DNA from: JAWKHR01 sp041394725
GTDB lineage: Bacteria; Acidobacteriota; Vicinamibacteria; Vicinamibacterales; SCN-69-37
Assembly: GCA_041394725.1 (NCBI GenBank)
Contig: JAWKHR010000081.1
Coordinates: 1 to 19,311, forward strand
Reading direction: 5' to 3'
Length of the DNA stretch: 19,311 nt
Part shown: piece by piece, positions 6,970-16,454 of the stretch
Numbering within the stretch: the first letter of the stretch is position 1
Layout of the letters: each line of letters opens with the position of its first letter
Program-made: the position numbers and the translations under genes
The notes under the pieces: model-generated
Seen by the model: the letters and a program-made list of their open reading frames with translations, nothing else
What the model was told of the DNA's origin: nothing
The model's database searches: none

Positions 6970-8097
6970 ATGCCCGTGCTTCGAGTTCGACAGCTCGCCG
7001 GGGCCGTCCTCGCCGCGCTCGCGGTGACGGCGGCCGGTCCCGGCGCCACCGACCGCGCGCCGGCGGCCGCCGAGGCGGCGCCCCGGCCCGCGACGACCCA
7101 GAACGACGAACTGCTCTACGTCTGCATCCAGGACGACGCGAAGATCGCCGTCGTGGACATGCGGGCGAAGCGCCTGCTGCGGACGATCGACCTGCAGGCG
7201 TTGGGGTTCACGGCCACCGCCAAGCCGCACTACGTGGTCGTCGAGCCGGACGGCCAGCACTGGTACGCGTCGCTCATCGGCGCGAACCGGGTCGTGAAGT
7301 TCGACCGGCAGGACCGCATCGTCGGCCAGTTCGAGATGGAGACGCCCGGCATGATGGCGTTCGCCGGGCCGGACCGGCTGATCGCAAGCCGGTCGATGAG
7401 CGCCGTCAACCCGCCCAAGCGCGTCGGCCTGATGAACCGGCAGACCATGCAGGGCGACGAGGTGGACATCCTGTTCCCCCGCCCGCACCCGATGGCGGTG
7501 GCCGGCGACTACGCCTACACCGGCAGCCTCGGCGTGAACCAGATCGCCAGCATCCACCTGCCGGACGAGAAGGTCCAGATCATCGACATCCCGGCGCCGA
7601 CGCGGGCGTTCGTGCAGTTCGCGGTTTCACCGGACGGCCGCACGCTGGTCGGCGCGACCGAGGTCTCCGGTGAGCTCATGGTGTGGGACCTGGCCGATCT
7701 GGCGACGCCGGCGATTCGCCAGACAATCGCGCTCGGCAAGATGGTCTTCGACCCCGTGTTCACGCCGGACGGCAAGGCCGTCTGGGTGCCGGTCAAGATG
7801 AACAACGAGATCGCGGTCATCGACACCACCACGTGGACCGTGACGGCGCGCCTGAGCGACCCGTCGTTCAAGCAGCCGCACCAGGTGGTGTTCTCGGCCG
7901 ACGGCCGGACCGCGTTCCTGACCAACAACAACAAGATGGACCACATGGCCGATCCGGCCCACGCCGGCCACGACATGGCGGGGATGGACGACGGCACGGC
8001 GGCGCTGGCGGTCATCGACGTGGCGACGCGGAAGGTCGCGTCCACGATTCCGCTGGGCAAGAACCTGACCGGGATGGGCACCCGGTCCCGCCGTTGA
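6970..8097 (+). CDS. Exported YVTN/YncE-like beta-propeller with His/Met-rich loop
   Basis: The product has 375 residues. A signal peptide (residues about 1-25) and a Pro/Ala-rich linker precede a propeller built from YVTN-type repeats: ELLYVCIQDDAKIAVVDMR, KPHYVVVEPDGQHWYAS, VQFAVSPDGRTLVGATE, DPVFTPDGKAVWVPVKMNNE and QPHQVVFSADGRTAFLTNN. The last blade is interrupted at about residues 318-341 by a loop containing HMADPAHAGHDMAGMDD. This has three His, four Met and several Asp, like copper-binding loops of periplasmic proteins. The ribosome binding site GGAG overlaps the stop of the preceding gene, and the ATG at 6970 lies five bases after that stop, so the two are almost certainly co-transcribed. 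The propeller class is sure; metal binding is inference from composition. No enzyme active site is recognised. Confidence 0.88.
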   Translation: MPVLRVRQLAGAVLAALAVTAAGPGATDRAPAAAEAAPRPATTQNDELLYVCIQDDAKIAVVDMRAKRLLRTIDLQALGFTATAKPHYVVVEPDGQHWYASLIGANRVVKFDRQDRIVGQFEMETPGMMAFAGPDRLIASRSMSAVNPPKRVGLMNRQTMQGDEVDILFPRPHPMAVAGDYAYTGSLGVNQIASIHLPDEKVQIIDIPAPTRAFVQFAVSPDGRTLVGATEVSGELMVWDLADLATPAIRQTIALGKMVFDPVFTPDGKAVWVPVKMNNEIAVIDTTTWTVTARLSDPSFKQPHQVVFSADGRTAFLTNNNKMDHMADPAHAGHDMAGMDDGTAALAVIDVATRKVASTIPLGKNLTGMGTRSRR

Positions 8098-8129
8098 GTC
8101 AGGCGAAAACCACAGGAACTCTCGTGAAG

Positions 8130-8160
8130 GACACCGGGAGTCTTTTTCGGGTTCCCGGTC
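8130..8160 (+). repeat. Copy 1 of the GACACCGGGAGTCTTTTT repeat
   Basis: GACACCGGGAGTCTTTTT at 8130-8147 is identical to the two copies at 16455 and 16568. Here it stands alone and is followed by TCCCGGT (8153-8159), which can pair with ACCGGGA (8133-8139). It fills most of the 73-bp gap between the YVTN gene and the VCBS gene and sits where the start of the latter would be expected. Confidence 0.7.
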
Positions 8161-8170
8161 TCCCTGGCTG

Positions 8171-9982
8171 GTGGCGGCGCTGGCGGCCGCCGCGGCCGGG
8201 GCGTTCGGGCAGGCCCCGCCGGCGCCCTCGATTGCCGGCGTCCGGTTCGAACGCGTGGTGGCGCCCTTCGAGGTGCGCGCCGCCGACGGCCACGCGCATA
8301 CCCTTCCCTTCCTCGGCGGCCTCGACGTCCCGCGGCCGCAGATCGTGGACATCGACGGGGACGGCGACGGCGACGCGTTCGTGCAGGAGTACTCGAACGA
8401 CCTGGCCTTCTTCGAGAACACCGGCACGGCGACGGCCCCGCGCTACGAGTGGCGCACGGACCGCTTCCAGGATCTCGACATCGGCGAGTGGTACCGGTTC
8501 GTGGATCTCAACGGCGACGGCCTGGTGGACCTGCTCTCGGAGTTCCCGACCAGCCACATCCGCTACTACCGGAACACGGGCACGAAGGGCCGCCCGAGGC
8601 TCACCGACCAGGGGCAGCTGAAGGACGGCGCGGGCGAACCGCTGTTCATGGATCGCCAGAACATCCCGACGCTGGCCGACATCGACTGCGACGGCCGGCT
8701 GGACCTGCTGGTCGGCCGGGTCGAGGGCGTGGTCGATCACTTCGAAGCGGTCGCGCCCAACGCCGAGCAGTTCGCCTTCGTCACCGACCACTTCGAGGGG
8801 ATCGAGATCATCGGCCGTGTTGGCGACGCCCCGCGGCCGACGCGACACGGCGCGAACGCGCTCGCGCTCGCCGACTTCGACGCCGACGGGGACCAGGACC
8901 TGTATTGGGGCGACTTCTTCGAGCCGGCCGTGCTGCTCATCGAGAACGTCGGGCGGACGTGCTCGACGCCGTCGTACCAGGTCGACCCCATCGTGCTGCC
9001 GTGGGCGAGCGAGACGGCGACGAGCGGCTACAACGCGCCGGCGCCCGTGGACATCGACGGCGACGGCGACATGGACTTCCTGATGGGGGTCATCGGCGGC
9101 GCCTTCAACCCGATCTTCACGTCCGAGGACAACTTCTACTTCTGGGAGCGCACCGCGCCGCACGCGTTCGAGCTGCGGACGAAGCGGTTCCTCGACGGCA
9201 TCGACGTCGGCAGCGACGCGGTCCCGGCGCTGGCCGACATCGACGCGGACGGCGACCTCGACCTCCTCGTCGGCAGCAAGATCGCCCCGACCCCTGGCGG
9301 CAAGGGCCAGCTGACGATCTACCGGAACGACGGCACGCGGACGGCGCCCAGGTTCCAGCTCGCCGAGACGCTGGCCCTGGGCGACGCCTACAATCTCTCG
9401 CCCGCCCTCGGCGACCTCGACGGCGACGGCGACCTGGACCTCCTCCTCGGCACCTGGAACCAGGACGTGCTCTATTTCCGCAACGACGGCAGCCGCACGG
9501 CGCCGCGCTGGGTGCAGGACGAATCGCGCACGATCAAGCCCCCGCGCGTGAGCCACGCGATGCCGGTGCTGGCGGATCTCGACGGCGACGGCGACCTGGA
9601 CCTGCTGCTCGGCCAGGCCAACGGCGCGCTCGTGTTCTACCGCAACACGGGCAGCGCGCGGACGCCCGCGTTCGACCTGGTGACCGACGCGCTCGACGAC
9701 ATCAAGGTCGGGCGCCGCAGCGCGCCGGCCCTGGTGGACGTCGACGGCGACGGCCTGCTCGACCTCGTCATCGGCCGCGAGACGGCCGGCGCGCCGGCGA
9801 TCTACCGCAACCGCGGCACCCGCACCGCGCCGTCGTTCGCCCTCGCGGGCGAACTGGACGTGCGGCTCCCGCCGGCATCGGCCCCGGCCTTCGCCGACAT
9901 CGACGGGGACGGCACGCTCGACCTGTTCGCCGGCACGACGAGCGGCGGCGTCCGGTTCTTCCACGGCATCGCCGGTCGCTGA
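8171..9982 (+). CDS. Exported VCBS/FG-GAP repeat protein (ten repeats), start uncertain
   Basis: From the GTG at 8171 the product has 603 residues. Ten calcium-loop repeats of the form D-x-D-G-D-G-x-x-D run the whole length, for example DIDGDGDGD, DLNGDGLVD, DIDCDGRLD, DFDADGDQD, DIDADGDLD, DLDGDGDLD (twice), DVDGDGLLD and DIDGDGTLD. Most are followed by a blade ending in YRNTG or FRNDG with TAPRF-like turns. This is the integrin-alpha-like FG-GAP propeller plan, and the repeats should bind calcium outside the cell. The start is doubtful. GTG is the only standard start in frame after the previous gene, has no ribosome binding site, and yields a signal peptide (AALAAAAAGAFGQA) without its basic N-region. 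The frame is open further upstream as SRSPWLVAAL, suggesting an original start lost to the repeat at 8130. Codons for repeats 7 and 8 (9413-9451 and 9575-9613) are nearly identical over 39 bases. Confidence 0.85.
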   Translation: MAALAAAAAGAFGQAPPAPSIAGVRFERVVAPFEVRAADGHAHTLPFLGGLDVPRPQIVDIDGDGDGDAFVQEYSNDLAFFENTGTATAPRYEWRTDRFQDLDIGEWYRFVDLNGDGLVDLLSEFPTSHIRYYRNTGTKGRPRLTDQGQLKDGAGEPLFMDRQNIPTLADIDCDGRLDLLVGRVEGVVDHFEAVAPNAEQFAFVTDHFEGIEIIGRVGDAPRPTRHGANALALADFDADGDQDLYWGDFFEPAVLLIENVGRTCSTPSYQVDPIVLPWASETATSGYNAPAPVDIDGDGDMDFLMGVIGGAFNPIFTSEDNFYFWERTAPHAFELRTKRFLDGIDVGSDAVPALADIDADGDLDLLVGSKIAPTPGGKGQLTIYRNDGTRTAPRFQLAETLALGDAYNLSPALGDLDGDGDLDLLLGTWNQDVLYFRNDGSRTAPRWVQDESRTIKPPRVSHAMPVLADLDGDGDLDLLLGQANGALVFYRNTGSARTPAFDLVTDALDDIKVGRRSAPALVDVDGDGLLDLVIGRETAGAPAIYRNRGTRTAPSFALAGELDVRLPPASAPAFADIDGDGTLDLFAGTTSGGVRFFHGIAGR

Positions 9983-10019
9983 CCCGTCGCCGACCCGCAT
10001 CGGCCCGCATCAGCCGAAC

Positions 10020-10061
10020 GGCGTTGCGCGGCTACCTGCTGGCCCGCCGCCGCGCAACGCC
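10020..10061 (+). terminator. Stem-loop after the VCBS gene
   Basis: GGCGTTGCGCGG at 10020-10031 and CCGCGCAACGCC at 10050-10061 form a perfect 12-bp stem with an 18-base loop, 38 bases after the stop at 9982. There is no T tract, so if it terminates transcription it does so as a GC-rich hairpin or with help from Rho. It also lies some 50 bases upstream of the PadR operator-like repeats and separates the two transcription units. Confidence 0.5.
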
Positions 10062-10109
10062 CCGGTCGGGCCACGCCAGGTCCCGCGGAACCTTCCGGCG
10101 CGTTGATAC

Positions 10110-10140
10110 GTCACAGCGTGACATGTTACAAGGTGACATG
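10110..10140 (+). promoter_or_regulatory. Operator-like repeats spanning the padR start codon
   Basis: GTCAC-AGC-GTGAC (10110-10122) is a perfect inverted repeat. TGACATG occurs at 10119-10125 and again at 10134-10140, the second copy containing the start codon. ATGT at 10123 and ACAT at 10136 are nine bases apart, close to the ATGT-N8-ACAT box known for some PadR proteins. The cluster fits autorepression by the encoded PadR protein, directly over the translation start of its own gene and of the coupled permease. Confidence 0.55.
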
Positions 10141-10503
10141 ACTGCCCGATCCCGCCCCCCGGCCGTGCCCGACGATGCGACGCTCTCGAGCGTCGCGGTG
10201 GAGGTGCTGCTCACCCTGGCCGACGGCCAGCGCCACGGCTATGCCATCAAGCAGGCGATCGAGACCCGCATCGGCGGCGACTTCGTACTCGGCTCCGGCA
10301 GCCTGTACCAGGCCCTCCAGCGGCTGGAGCGGCGCGGCCTCGTGGCCGCGGTCGATGCCCCGTCGCCGGACGAACGACGAGGCCGCGTCTATCGCCTCGA
10401 GCCGGCCGGGCGGCGCGTCCTCGCCGCGGAACTCGGCCGGATGGAGCGCCTGGTGAGCCACGCGCGGCGCCGCCGCCTCGCCATCGGCCCGGAGCGGTCG
10501 TGA
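10138..10503 (+). CDS. PadR family transcriptional regulator
   Basis: This 121-residue protein is a winged-helix repressor of the short PadR type. Landmarks are LSSVAVEVLLTLADGQRHGY (residues 16-35), AIKQAIE (36-42), the recognition helix GSLYQALQRLERRGLV (54-69), the wing DERRGRVYRLEPAGRRVL (78-95) and a short C-terminal dimerisation helix. The start at 10138 was chosen because AAGGTG precedes it by four bases and homology begins at about residue 12; an ATG at 10120 is possible but would translate the operator. The stop TGA overlaps the ATG of the permease by one base, so the two are translationally coupled. PadR genes directly before ADOP-type permeases are characteristic of Acidobacteriota. 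It probably represses its own operon through the repeats at 10110-10140. The inducing signal is unknown. Confidence 0.92.
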   Translation: MTARSRPPAVPDDATLSSVAVEVLLTLADGQRHGYAIKQAIETRIGGDFVLGSGSLYQALQRLERRGLVAAVDAPSPDERRGRVYRLEPAGRRVLAAELGRMERLVSHARRRRLAIGPERS

Positions 10504-13215
10504 TGACGCCGCGCGATCCCGGTCCTCGCGTCCGCGGCGAACGGCTCTTCGGCGTCCTGCTGCGCCTCTACCCCTCGTCCTTCCGCGCCCGCTACGGACA
10601 GGAACTGGTCGAGTCGTTCCGACGCGATCGCGTCCGGCCCCGTTTCCGGGGCCCCGCGGGCGTCGTGCGTTTCTGGCGCCACGTCGTCGGGGACCTGGTC
10701 CGGACGAGCATCGACGCTCGGCGCCCGGACGACGGCCACGCCGCCGCCGGACACGCGGGCCCAGGCGGTGGGGGCACCGGCCTCCGATTCCGGCTCGCGG
10801 AAGCCGCGATCGGCCTGCGCCAGGCCGCGCGCGGGCTCCGACGACAGCCCGGGTTCACGGGCGTGGCCGTGCTGACGCTCGCGCTCGGCATCGGCGCGGT
10901 GACGACCGTCTTCGCGATCGTCGATCGCGTCCTGCTGGCGCCGCTGCCCTATCCCGAGGCCGATCGGCTCGTCCGCGTGTATGAACGCGAGCGCGACAAT
11001 CCCGGTGCGCGCATGGTCGCCTACGGCAACTACGATGCCCTGCGCACGCACACCGAGGTCTTCGATCACCTGGCCATCTGGGCCTTCGACACCCAGGTCC
11101 TGACGGGCGCCGGCGATGCCCGCGCGATCCGGACACGCGGGACGTCGGCCAGCTTTGCCGCGACCCTCGGCGTCGCGCCCGACCGCGGCCGCTGGTTCAC
11201 GCCGGAAGAGGAAACGGACGGCGCGGCGGTGATCGTGCTGGCGCACGGCACGGCCACCGACGTCTTCGGCGGCGGGAATCCCGTCGGCCGGACCGTGCGG
11301 CTCGACGGCGAGCCCTATGACGTCGTCGGCGTGATGCCGCCGGGCTTCGACTTCCCGAGCCTGGCCGACGGCTGGTATCCCCTGCCGCCCGTGCGCGACG
11401 CGTCGGGCCGCTTCCGGTGGCACCGGCACAACATGGTCGGCCGCCTCGCCGAGGGCGTGACGCCGGCGGCCGCGCGCGAGCGGCTGGACGCGATTGCCGC
11501 CGGCCTCGAGCGCGAGCATCCCGACGACAACCACGACAACTTCTTCGAACCGCGGCTGCTGGCCGACGATGCGACGGCGAGCCGGCGGCCGGCGCTGGTC
11601 GCGATGACCGCCGCGGTGTGGACGCTGCTGCTCGTCGCCGCGGCCAACCTGGCGTCGCTGCTCTTCGCGCGGTCGCTGCGCGAGGCGCGGACGAGCGCGG
11701 TGCGGGCCGCCCTCGGCGCGTCGCGGGGCCGACTCGCGTGGGCCGTCGTCGCCGAGTCGATCGTGATCGCCGCGGCGGGCGGCCTGCTCGGGCTGGGCCT
11801 CTCGATTCCCGGCGTCTCGGCGTTCGTCGCCGCCGCGGGTGTGTGGATGCCGGCCGGCCTCGACGTCGTGCCGCTGACGACGACGCGCGTGGCGTTCGCG
11901 CTGGGCGCCGCGCTCGCGTGCGGCCTGGTCGCCGCGGTGCTGCCGGCGTGGCGCGCCGCCCGCCGCGCGCCCGCGTCGACCGACCTGCCGTCCGTGCGGC
12001 TGTCCGCGGGCCGGGGCGCCGCGCGCGCACGCCGCGTGCTGGTCACGGCGCAGCTCACGCTGGCGTTCGTGCTGACCGCCTGCGCCGGTCTGCTCGCGCG
12101 GAGCGTGGACGCGCTGCAGCACGTGGACACCGGCGTGGTCGCGGACCACGTGCTGACGATGGACCTGCAGCTGCCGGCCGCCTCCTACCCGGACGGCCCG
12201 GCCACGGCGCGGGCGCTCAATGCCCTGGTCGAACGGCTGGAGGCGCTGCCGGGCGTGGAGCGGGCGGGCGCAACGCTGACGGGACCAGTGGACGACAGCG
12301 GCTGGATGAACGGCTTCACGATCCGTGACCGGCCCGTGCCCACTCCGGACATCCCGCCGGTGAGCTACGTGGTCACGACGTCCGGCTACCTGGATGCCCT
12401 GCAGGTGCCGATCGAGCGGGGCCGGATGTTCGACGCCGACGAGCCGCGCGGCGAGTTCGTGGCCGTGATCAACCGCGCCGCCGCCGAGCGGTTCTTCCCC
12501 GGCGAGGATCCGATCGGCCGCCAGATCCTGGGGTCCTCGAACGGGCGCGTCCCCTGGGCGACCGTGATCGGCGTGTCCGGCAACATCCGCCAGTCGCTGC
12601 GGTCGGCGCCGCAGCCGGAGGTGTACCTCCCCATCGCGCAGGACCGGGTGCTGGAGTACGTGCTCGTGGTCCGCACGGCGGGCGAACCGCTCGCGGCCGC
12701 CGCGATGACGCGCGCGGCGATTCGCGACTTCGACGCCGACGTGCCCGTGGACCGGGTGATGACCCTGGCGGAGCGCATCGGCGACACCGAAGCCCAGCCG
12801 CGGCTGACGGCCGTGCTCGTCTCGGTGCTCGCGGTGCTGGCGCTCGGCCTCTCGGCGGCCGGGGTCTTCGGCGTGGTGTCCTATTCGGTTGCCGAGCGGC
12901 GCCGGGAGTTCGGCATTCGGCTGGCCATCGGGCGCCCGGCGGGTCAGATTCTGGCCCAGGTGCTGAGCGAGACAGTGGCGCTGGCGGTCGTGGCCACGGG
13001 GATTGGCGCGTGCTGGCGCGCCTCGCCGGCCGCGCCTCGAGTCGCAGCTCTTCGCGGTCACCGCGGGAGATCCGTGGGTGCTGTCCGGCGGGGCGGTGCT
13101 GCTGTTCGCCGCGACGATGCGTCGCCCCGGCTGCCAGCCGGGCCGCCACGACCGCGGATCGCTCGCCGCGCTGCGAGTCCTGAGGAACCCGCCGACGCGG
13201 GCGCCCGTGCGGTGA
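10503..13215 (+). CDS. ADOP-type MacB/FtsX-like ABC permease (frameshifted 3' end)
   Basis: This is a large inner-membrane permease of the acidobacterial duplicated orphan permease type, which has no ATPase encoded beside it. The intact frame gives about 836 residues. Residues 14-75 form the permease prefix domain (LFGVLLRLYPSSFRARYGQE). The first FtsX unit begins at 103 (IGLRQAARGLRRQPGFTGVA), with membrane helices near 118-142, 365-390, 415-445 and 462-485. The second unit has helices near 512-532 and 770-795, with two MacB-type periplasmic domains (about 150-345 and 545-755). IGRTVRLDGEPY-like and ERRREFGIRLAIG motifs are typical. After about base 13,010 the frame changes several times, although LESQLFAVTAGDPWVLSGG and SLAALRV, the expected last helix and end, remain readable in another frame. 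The stop at 13213-13215 belongs to that frame. Start: ATG at 10503 overlapping the padR stop. Transport substrate unknown; a role in export of a small molecule is a guess. Confidence 0.85.
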
Positions 13216-13222
13216 CCTCGCC

Positions 13223-16200
13223 TCACCGGACGGGGCGTTCGTCGTGGGCGGCGCCGGCCACGCCGCGCACGGGGTCCGTGCGCGGACGGTCGCCCAGCCG
13301 GATCGCCGGCGGGAGCGCCGGGCGGCCTGGCCAGCTCCGGCCGCCAGCCAGCTTGTTGAACGCGACATCGATCTGTCGAGCTCCTTGGTGAGCACGTTGG
13401 CGCGTTCGATGGCGTCACCCGGCCGACCTTCTGATCCACGCGCGACGTCATGCCGGCCAGGTGCGGATATGGGTCTGGAGGCCGGGCCGACCGTAGCGCA
13501 CCGGCTCGTCAGCGAGCTGGTTTCAGGATCCCCCTGCACGTCGGCGGCCTTCGACGTGTCGCCCATCTACTGGAGCTGTCGCCGTCTGCTGCACGCGGTT
13601 GAGCAGCGCCGTCGCGCGCGGTCAGCTCGCGCATGCGGTTGTGGTCGAACTGCTCCTGCACCGAGATCATACCAGTAGGCCCCTCCTCGGCGAGCCGCGC
13701 GGGTCGATCAGCACGGTGAACGGCTGCGTGAAGGTCCGGCCGTCGATGACGAGGGTCGCCACGTAGGATCCGGGCGGCGCGCCCAGGCCGTTCTCGTGCT
13801 GGACGTCCCAGACGAACCGGTTGAGGCCCGCCTTCTTGGTCACGACGTTGGTCGGCGTCCCGCGCCCCGCCGCCGCGCAGGCATGAACATCATGGCCGCC
13901 TCAGGATCGTCCGGGTTGGCCGGCGCCGCGCCGCGGCCGCCCCCGCGGCCCCGCGCCCACACGCCCGCCCCGGCCGCCACCGGCCGGCGCGTCGCTGCTG
14001 AACCGGTTGACCGTCTCGCCCCTCGCGTTCTTGATCTCGATCGTCACGGGGCCCGACGGCACCGCCGGCAGGAAGTAGTCGAGGGTCGGCCCGTAGGTGC
14101 CCGGGCTCACCCGCGTGCGGTAGCCGTCGCGCGGCGCGAAGACCTTCGGCTCGGTCGTCGCGGTCTGCGCGCCGATCTGCTGGAGCGGCGTGATGTTGTC
14201 GATCGCCCACATCGCGCGGCCCTGCGTCGCGACGATGAGGTCGTTCTTGTAGACGCGGATGTCGTTGATCGGCACGTTCGGCAGGTTGAGCTGGAACGAC
14301 TGCCAGTGTGCGCCGTTGTCGAACGAGATGTACATCCCGAACTCGGTGCCGGCGTACAGCAGGCCTTCGCGGGTCGGGTCCTCGCGGACGACGCGGGTCG
14401 GGGTATCGGCCGGAATGCCGTTCGATCCCGTGGTGAGCCGCGTCCACGTCGCGCCGTAGTCGTCGGTCCGATAGAGGTAGGGCTGGTAATCGCCGAGCAG
14501 GTAGCGGTAGACGGCGTAGTAGGCGGAGCCGGCGCGGTGCGGCGACGCGTCGATCCAGGCCACCCGGCCGCCGGGTGGCAGGTCCTTCGGCGTGATGTCC
14601 GTCCACGTCTTGCCGTCGTCGCGCGTGATGTGGAACGGTCCGTCGTTCGACCCGACCCAGATGACGCCCCGCTCGGTCGGCGACGGGGTGATCGCGTAGA
14701 GCGTGCTGTAGAACTCCTCACCCGTGACGTCGCGGGTGATCGGCTCGCCGCTGCCGCCCTGGGCCTCGGGCGGGTTGGCGGTCAGGTCGCCGGACATCGT
14801 CTCCCACGTCACGCCCTTGTCGCGCGTCCGGTGGAGCTTCTGCGAGCCGTAGTACAGGACCTCGGGGTCCTTCGGATCGGTGGACATCGGCGACACGCGC
14901 TGGAAGCGGAGGATGAGGTCCCGGCCGTCGTTGCCGTAGAGCGACTGGCCGCCGACCCAGTAGTTCTTCTCCTGCCCGGTCTTGCGGTTGAGCCAGCTGT
15001 ACTGGCCCTTGCACGAACCGTAGACGACGTTCGGGTCCAGCGGGTGCGGCATGATCGGCCCGGTCTCGCAGCCGGGGCCGCCGTCGAGCGCGTCGACGTC
15101 GTAGGGATCGCCGACGCTCGGGATGATGAACGTGCTGCTGTCCTGCTGGGCGGCGTAGAGGTTGTACGGGAACTCGTCGTCCATCCACACGCCGTAGAAC
15201 TCGGCGGTCGGCTGGTTGTTCTGCGTGGACCAGGTGCGGCCGCCGTCGGTGGAGACGTTCGCGCCGCCATCGTTCGACTGGACCATGATGTTGCCGTCGT
15301 GCGGGTTGACCCAGATGTCGTGGTTGTCGCCGTGGGGCGTCCGCAGGCTCTGCCACGTCTGGCCGGCGTCGGTGGACCGCCAGAAGTTCTCGGCGCCGCC
15401 GTAGACCACGTCGGCGTTGCTCGGATCGGCGCCGATGGTCGTGTAGTAGAACGGCCGCTGGATCATGCCCGCCGGTGACGGCAGCGCCTGCCAGGTGGCT
15501 CCGGCGTCATCCGAGCGGTACATGCCGCCGCCGGGCTTCGCCTCGACCAGCGCGTAGATGCGGTTCGGATTGGCCGCGGTGACGGCCATGTTGCCCTTGC
15601 CGACGAGCTCGTGCGGCAGCCCGCCAGTCATCATCTTGGTGAAGGTGTCGCCGCCGTTGGTGCTCTTGTAGAAGCCGCCCTCCCGCGAGCCGCTGATGAT
15701 GGTCCAGGGCTTGCGCTCGATGCGGTTCATCCAGGCGTAGACGACGTCGGGGTTGCCCGGCTGGAGCTCGACGTCCATGGCGCCGATCTGGTCGGTGAGG
15801 TAGAGCGTCTTCCTCCACGTCGCGCCGCCGTCGGTCGTCTTGAAGATGCCGCGCTCGGCGTTGGCCTTGAAGATGTCGCCGTAGGCGGCAACCCACGCGA
15901 CGTTCGGGTTGGTCGGGTGGATGCGGACGGCGCCGATCTGGCCGGCCTCGCGCAGCCCAGCGAACGTCCAGGTCGTGCCGCCGTCGGTCGTCTTGTACAC
16001 GCCGCGGCCGGTCGAGACGTTGGAGCGGACGCCGTCGGATCCCGTGCCGTAGTAGATGACGTCGGGGTCCGAGTCGGCCACGGCGACCGACCCGCTGGAT
16101 CCGAGCGGCACCTTGCCGTCGGTGATCGGCTCCCACGACCGGCCGCTGTTGGTCGTGCGGAACAGCCCCCCACTCGCGACGCCCATGTAGAAGGTCTCGG

Positions 16201-16396
16201 GCTGCGACGGGACACCGGTGACCGTGGTCACGCGCCCGCCGCGGGAATGACCGACCAGGCGGTACTGCAGGCCCTCGAAGAAGGCGGGGTTGACCGTGAC
16301 GTTGTCCTGCGCGCGGGTCGTCGATCCGGGCGAGACGAGCAGCGAGATCATGGCCAGGCCCGGCACAATCCCGAGCAGGCGGTGGGGTCGCATCAT
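13223..16396 (-). CDS. Large exported Asp-box (BNR/VPS10-like) propeller protein, frameshifted 3' end
   Basis: The start at 16396 (MMRPHRLLG) follows GGAGG by six bases and begins a signal peptide of about 30 residues. The in-frame part runs to 13,901. About eleven Asp-boxes (S/T-x-D-x-G-x-T-W) lie between residues 80 and 700, for example TTNSGRSW, TTDGGTTW, TTDGGATW, STDAGQTW, STDGGRTW, TRDDGKTW and TDDYGATW. They make a large double propeller like that of sortilin/VPS10 and sialidases. Such proteins are often annotated as glycosyl hydrolase, but no catalytic set is visible here. A Gly/Arg-rich loop near 13,930-13,970 is followed by a break in frame. The known C-terminal half then appears in pieces: VVTKKAGLNRFVWDVQHENG, QPFTVLIDPR, SVQEQFDHNRMRELTAR, ALLNRVQQTA, MGDTSKAADVQ, GMTSRVDQKVG and DAIERANVLTKELD. 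Restored, the protein would have about 1,050 residues, normal for the family. The stop at 13223-13225 is the best candidate and is eight bases from the end of the convergent permease. Confidence 0.85.
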
Positions 16397-16439
16397 CGAA
16401 ATCCTCCGAATATCGCGGCGGGGCCGAAAACTCCCGCCA

Positions 16440-16445
16440 ATAGTA
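16440..16445 (-). promoter_or_regulatory. Possible -10 element of the Asp-box gene
   Basis: On the minus strand TACTAT occurs 44 bases before the ATG at 16396, in a locally AT-richer stretch. It matches four of six positions of a -10 hexamer. The -35 position falls inside the repeat arm at 16455-16472 and does not resemble TTGACA. Weak evidence. Confidence 0.25.
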
Positions 16446-16454
16446 CACGCTGAG

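Noticed and set aside
8099..10000. Long open frame on the minus strand opposite the VCBS gene
   Set aside because: Its sequence is a Val/Asp/Arg/Ala-rich shadow of the Asp/Gly repeat codons on the other strand, with no recognisable domain.
13003..13215. A separate small gene after the permease
   Set aside because: Its sequence is the last membrane helix of the permease read after frameshifts, not an independent gene.
10389..13451. Open frame of about 1,000 codons on the minus strand opposite the permease
   Set aside because: It is Arg/His/Gly-rich without domains, while the plus strand holds a clear ADOP permease; stop codons are simply rare at this GC content.
13796..15478. Plus-strand frame opposite the Asp-box gene
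   Set aside because: Asp-box repeats are unmistakable on the minus strand; the plus frame has no family resemblance.
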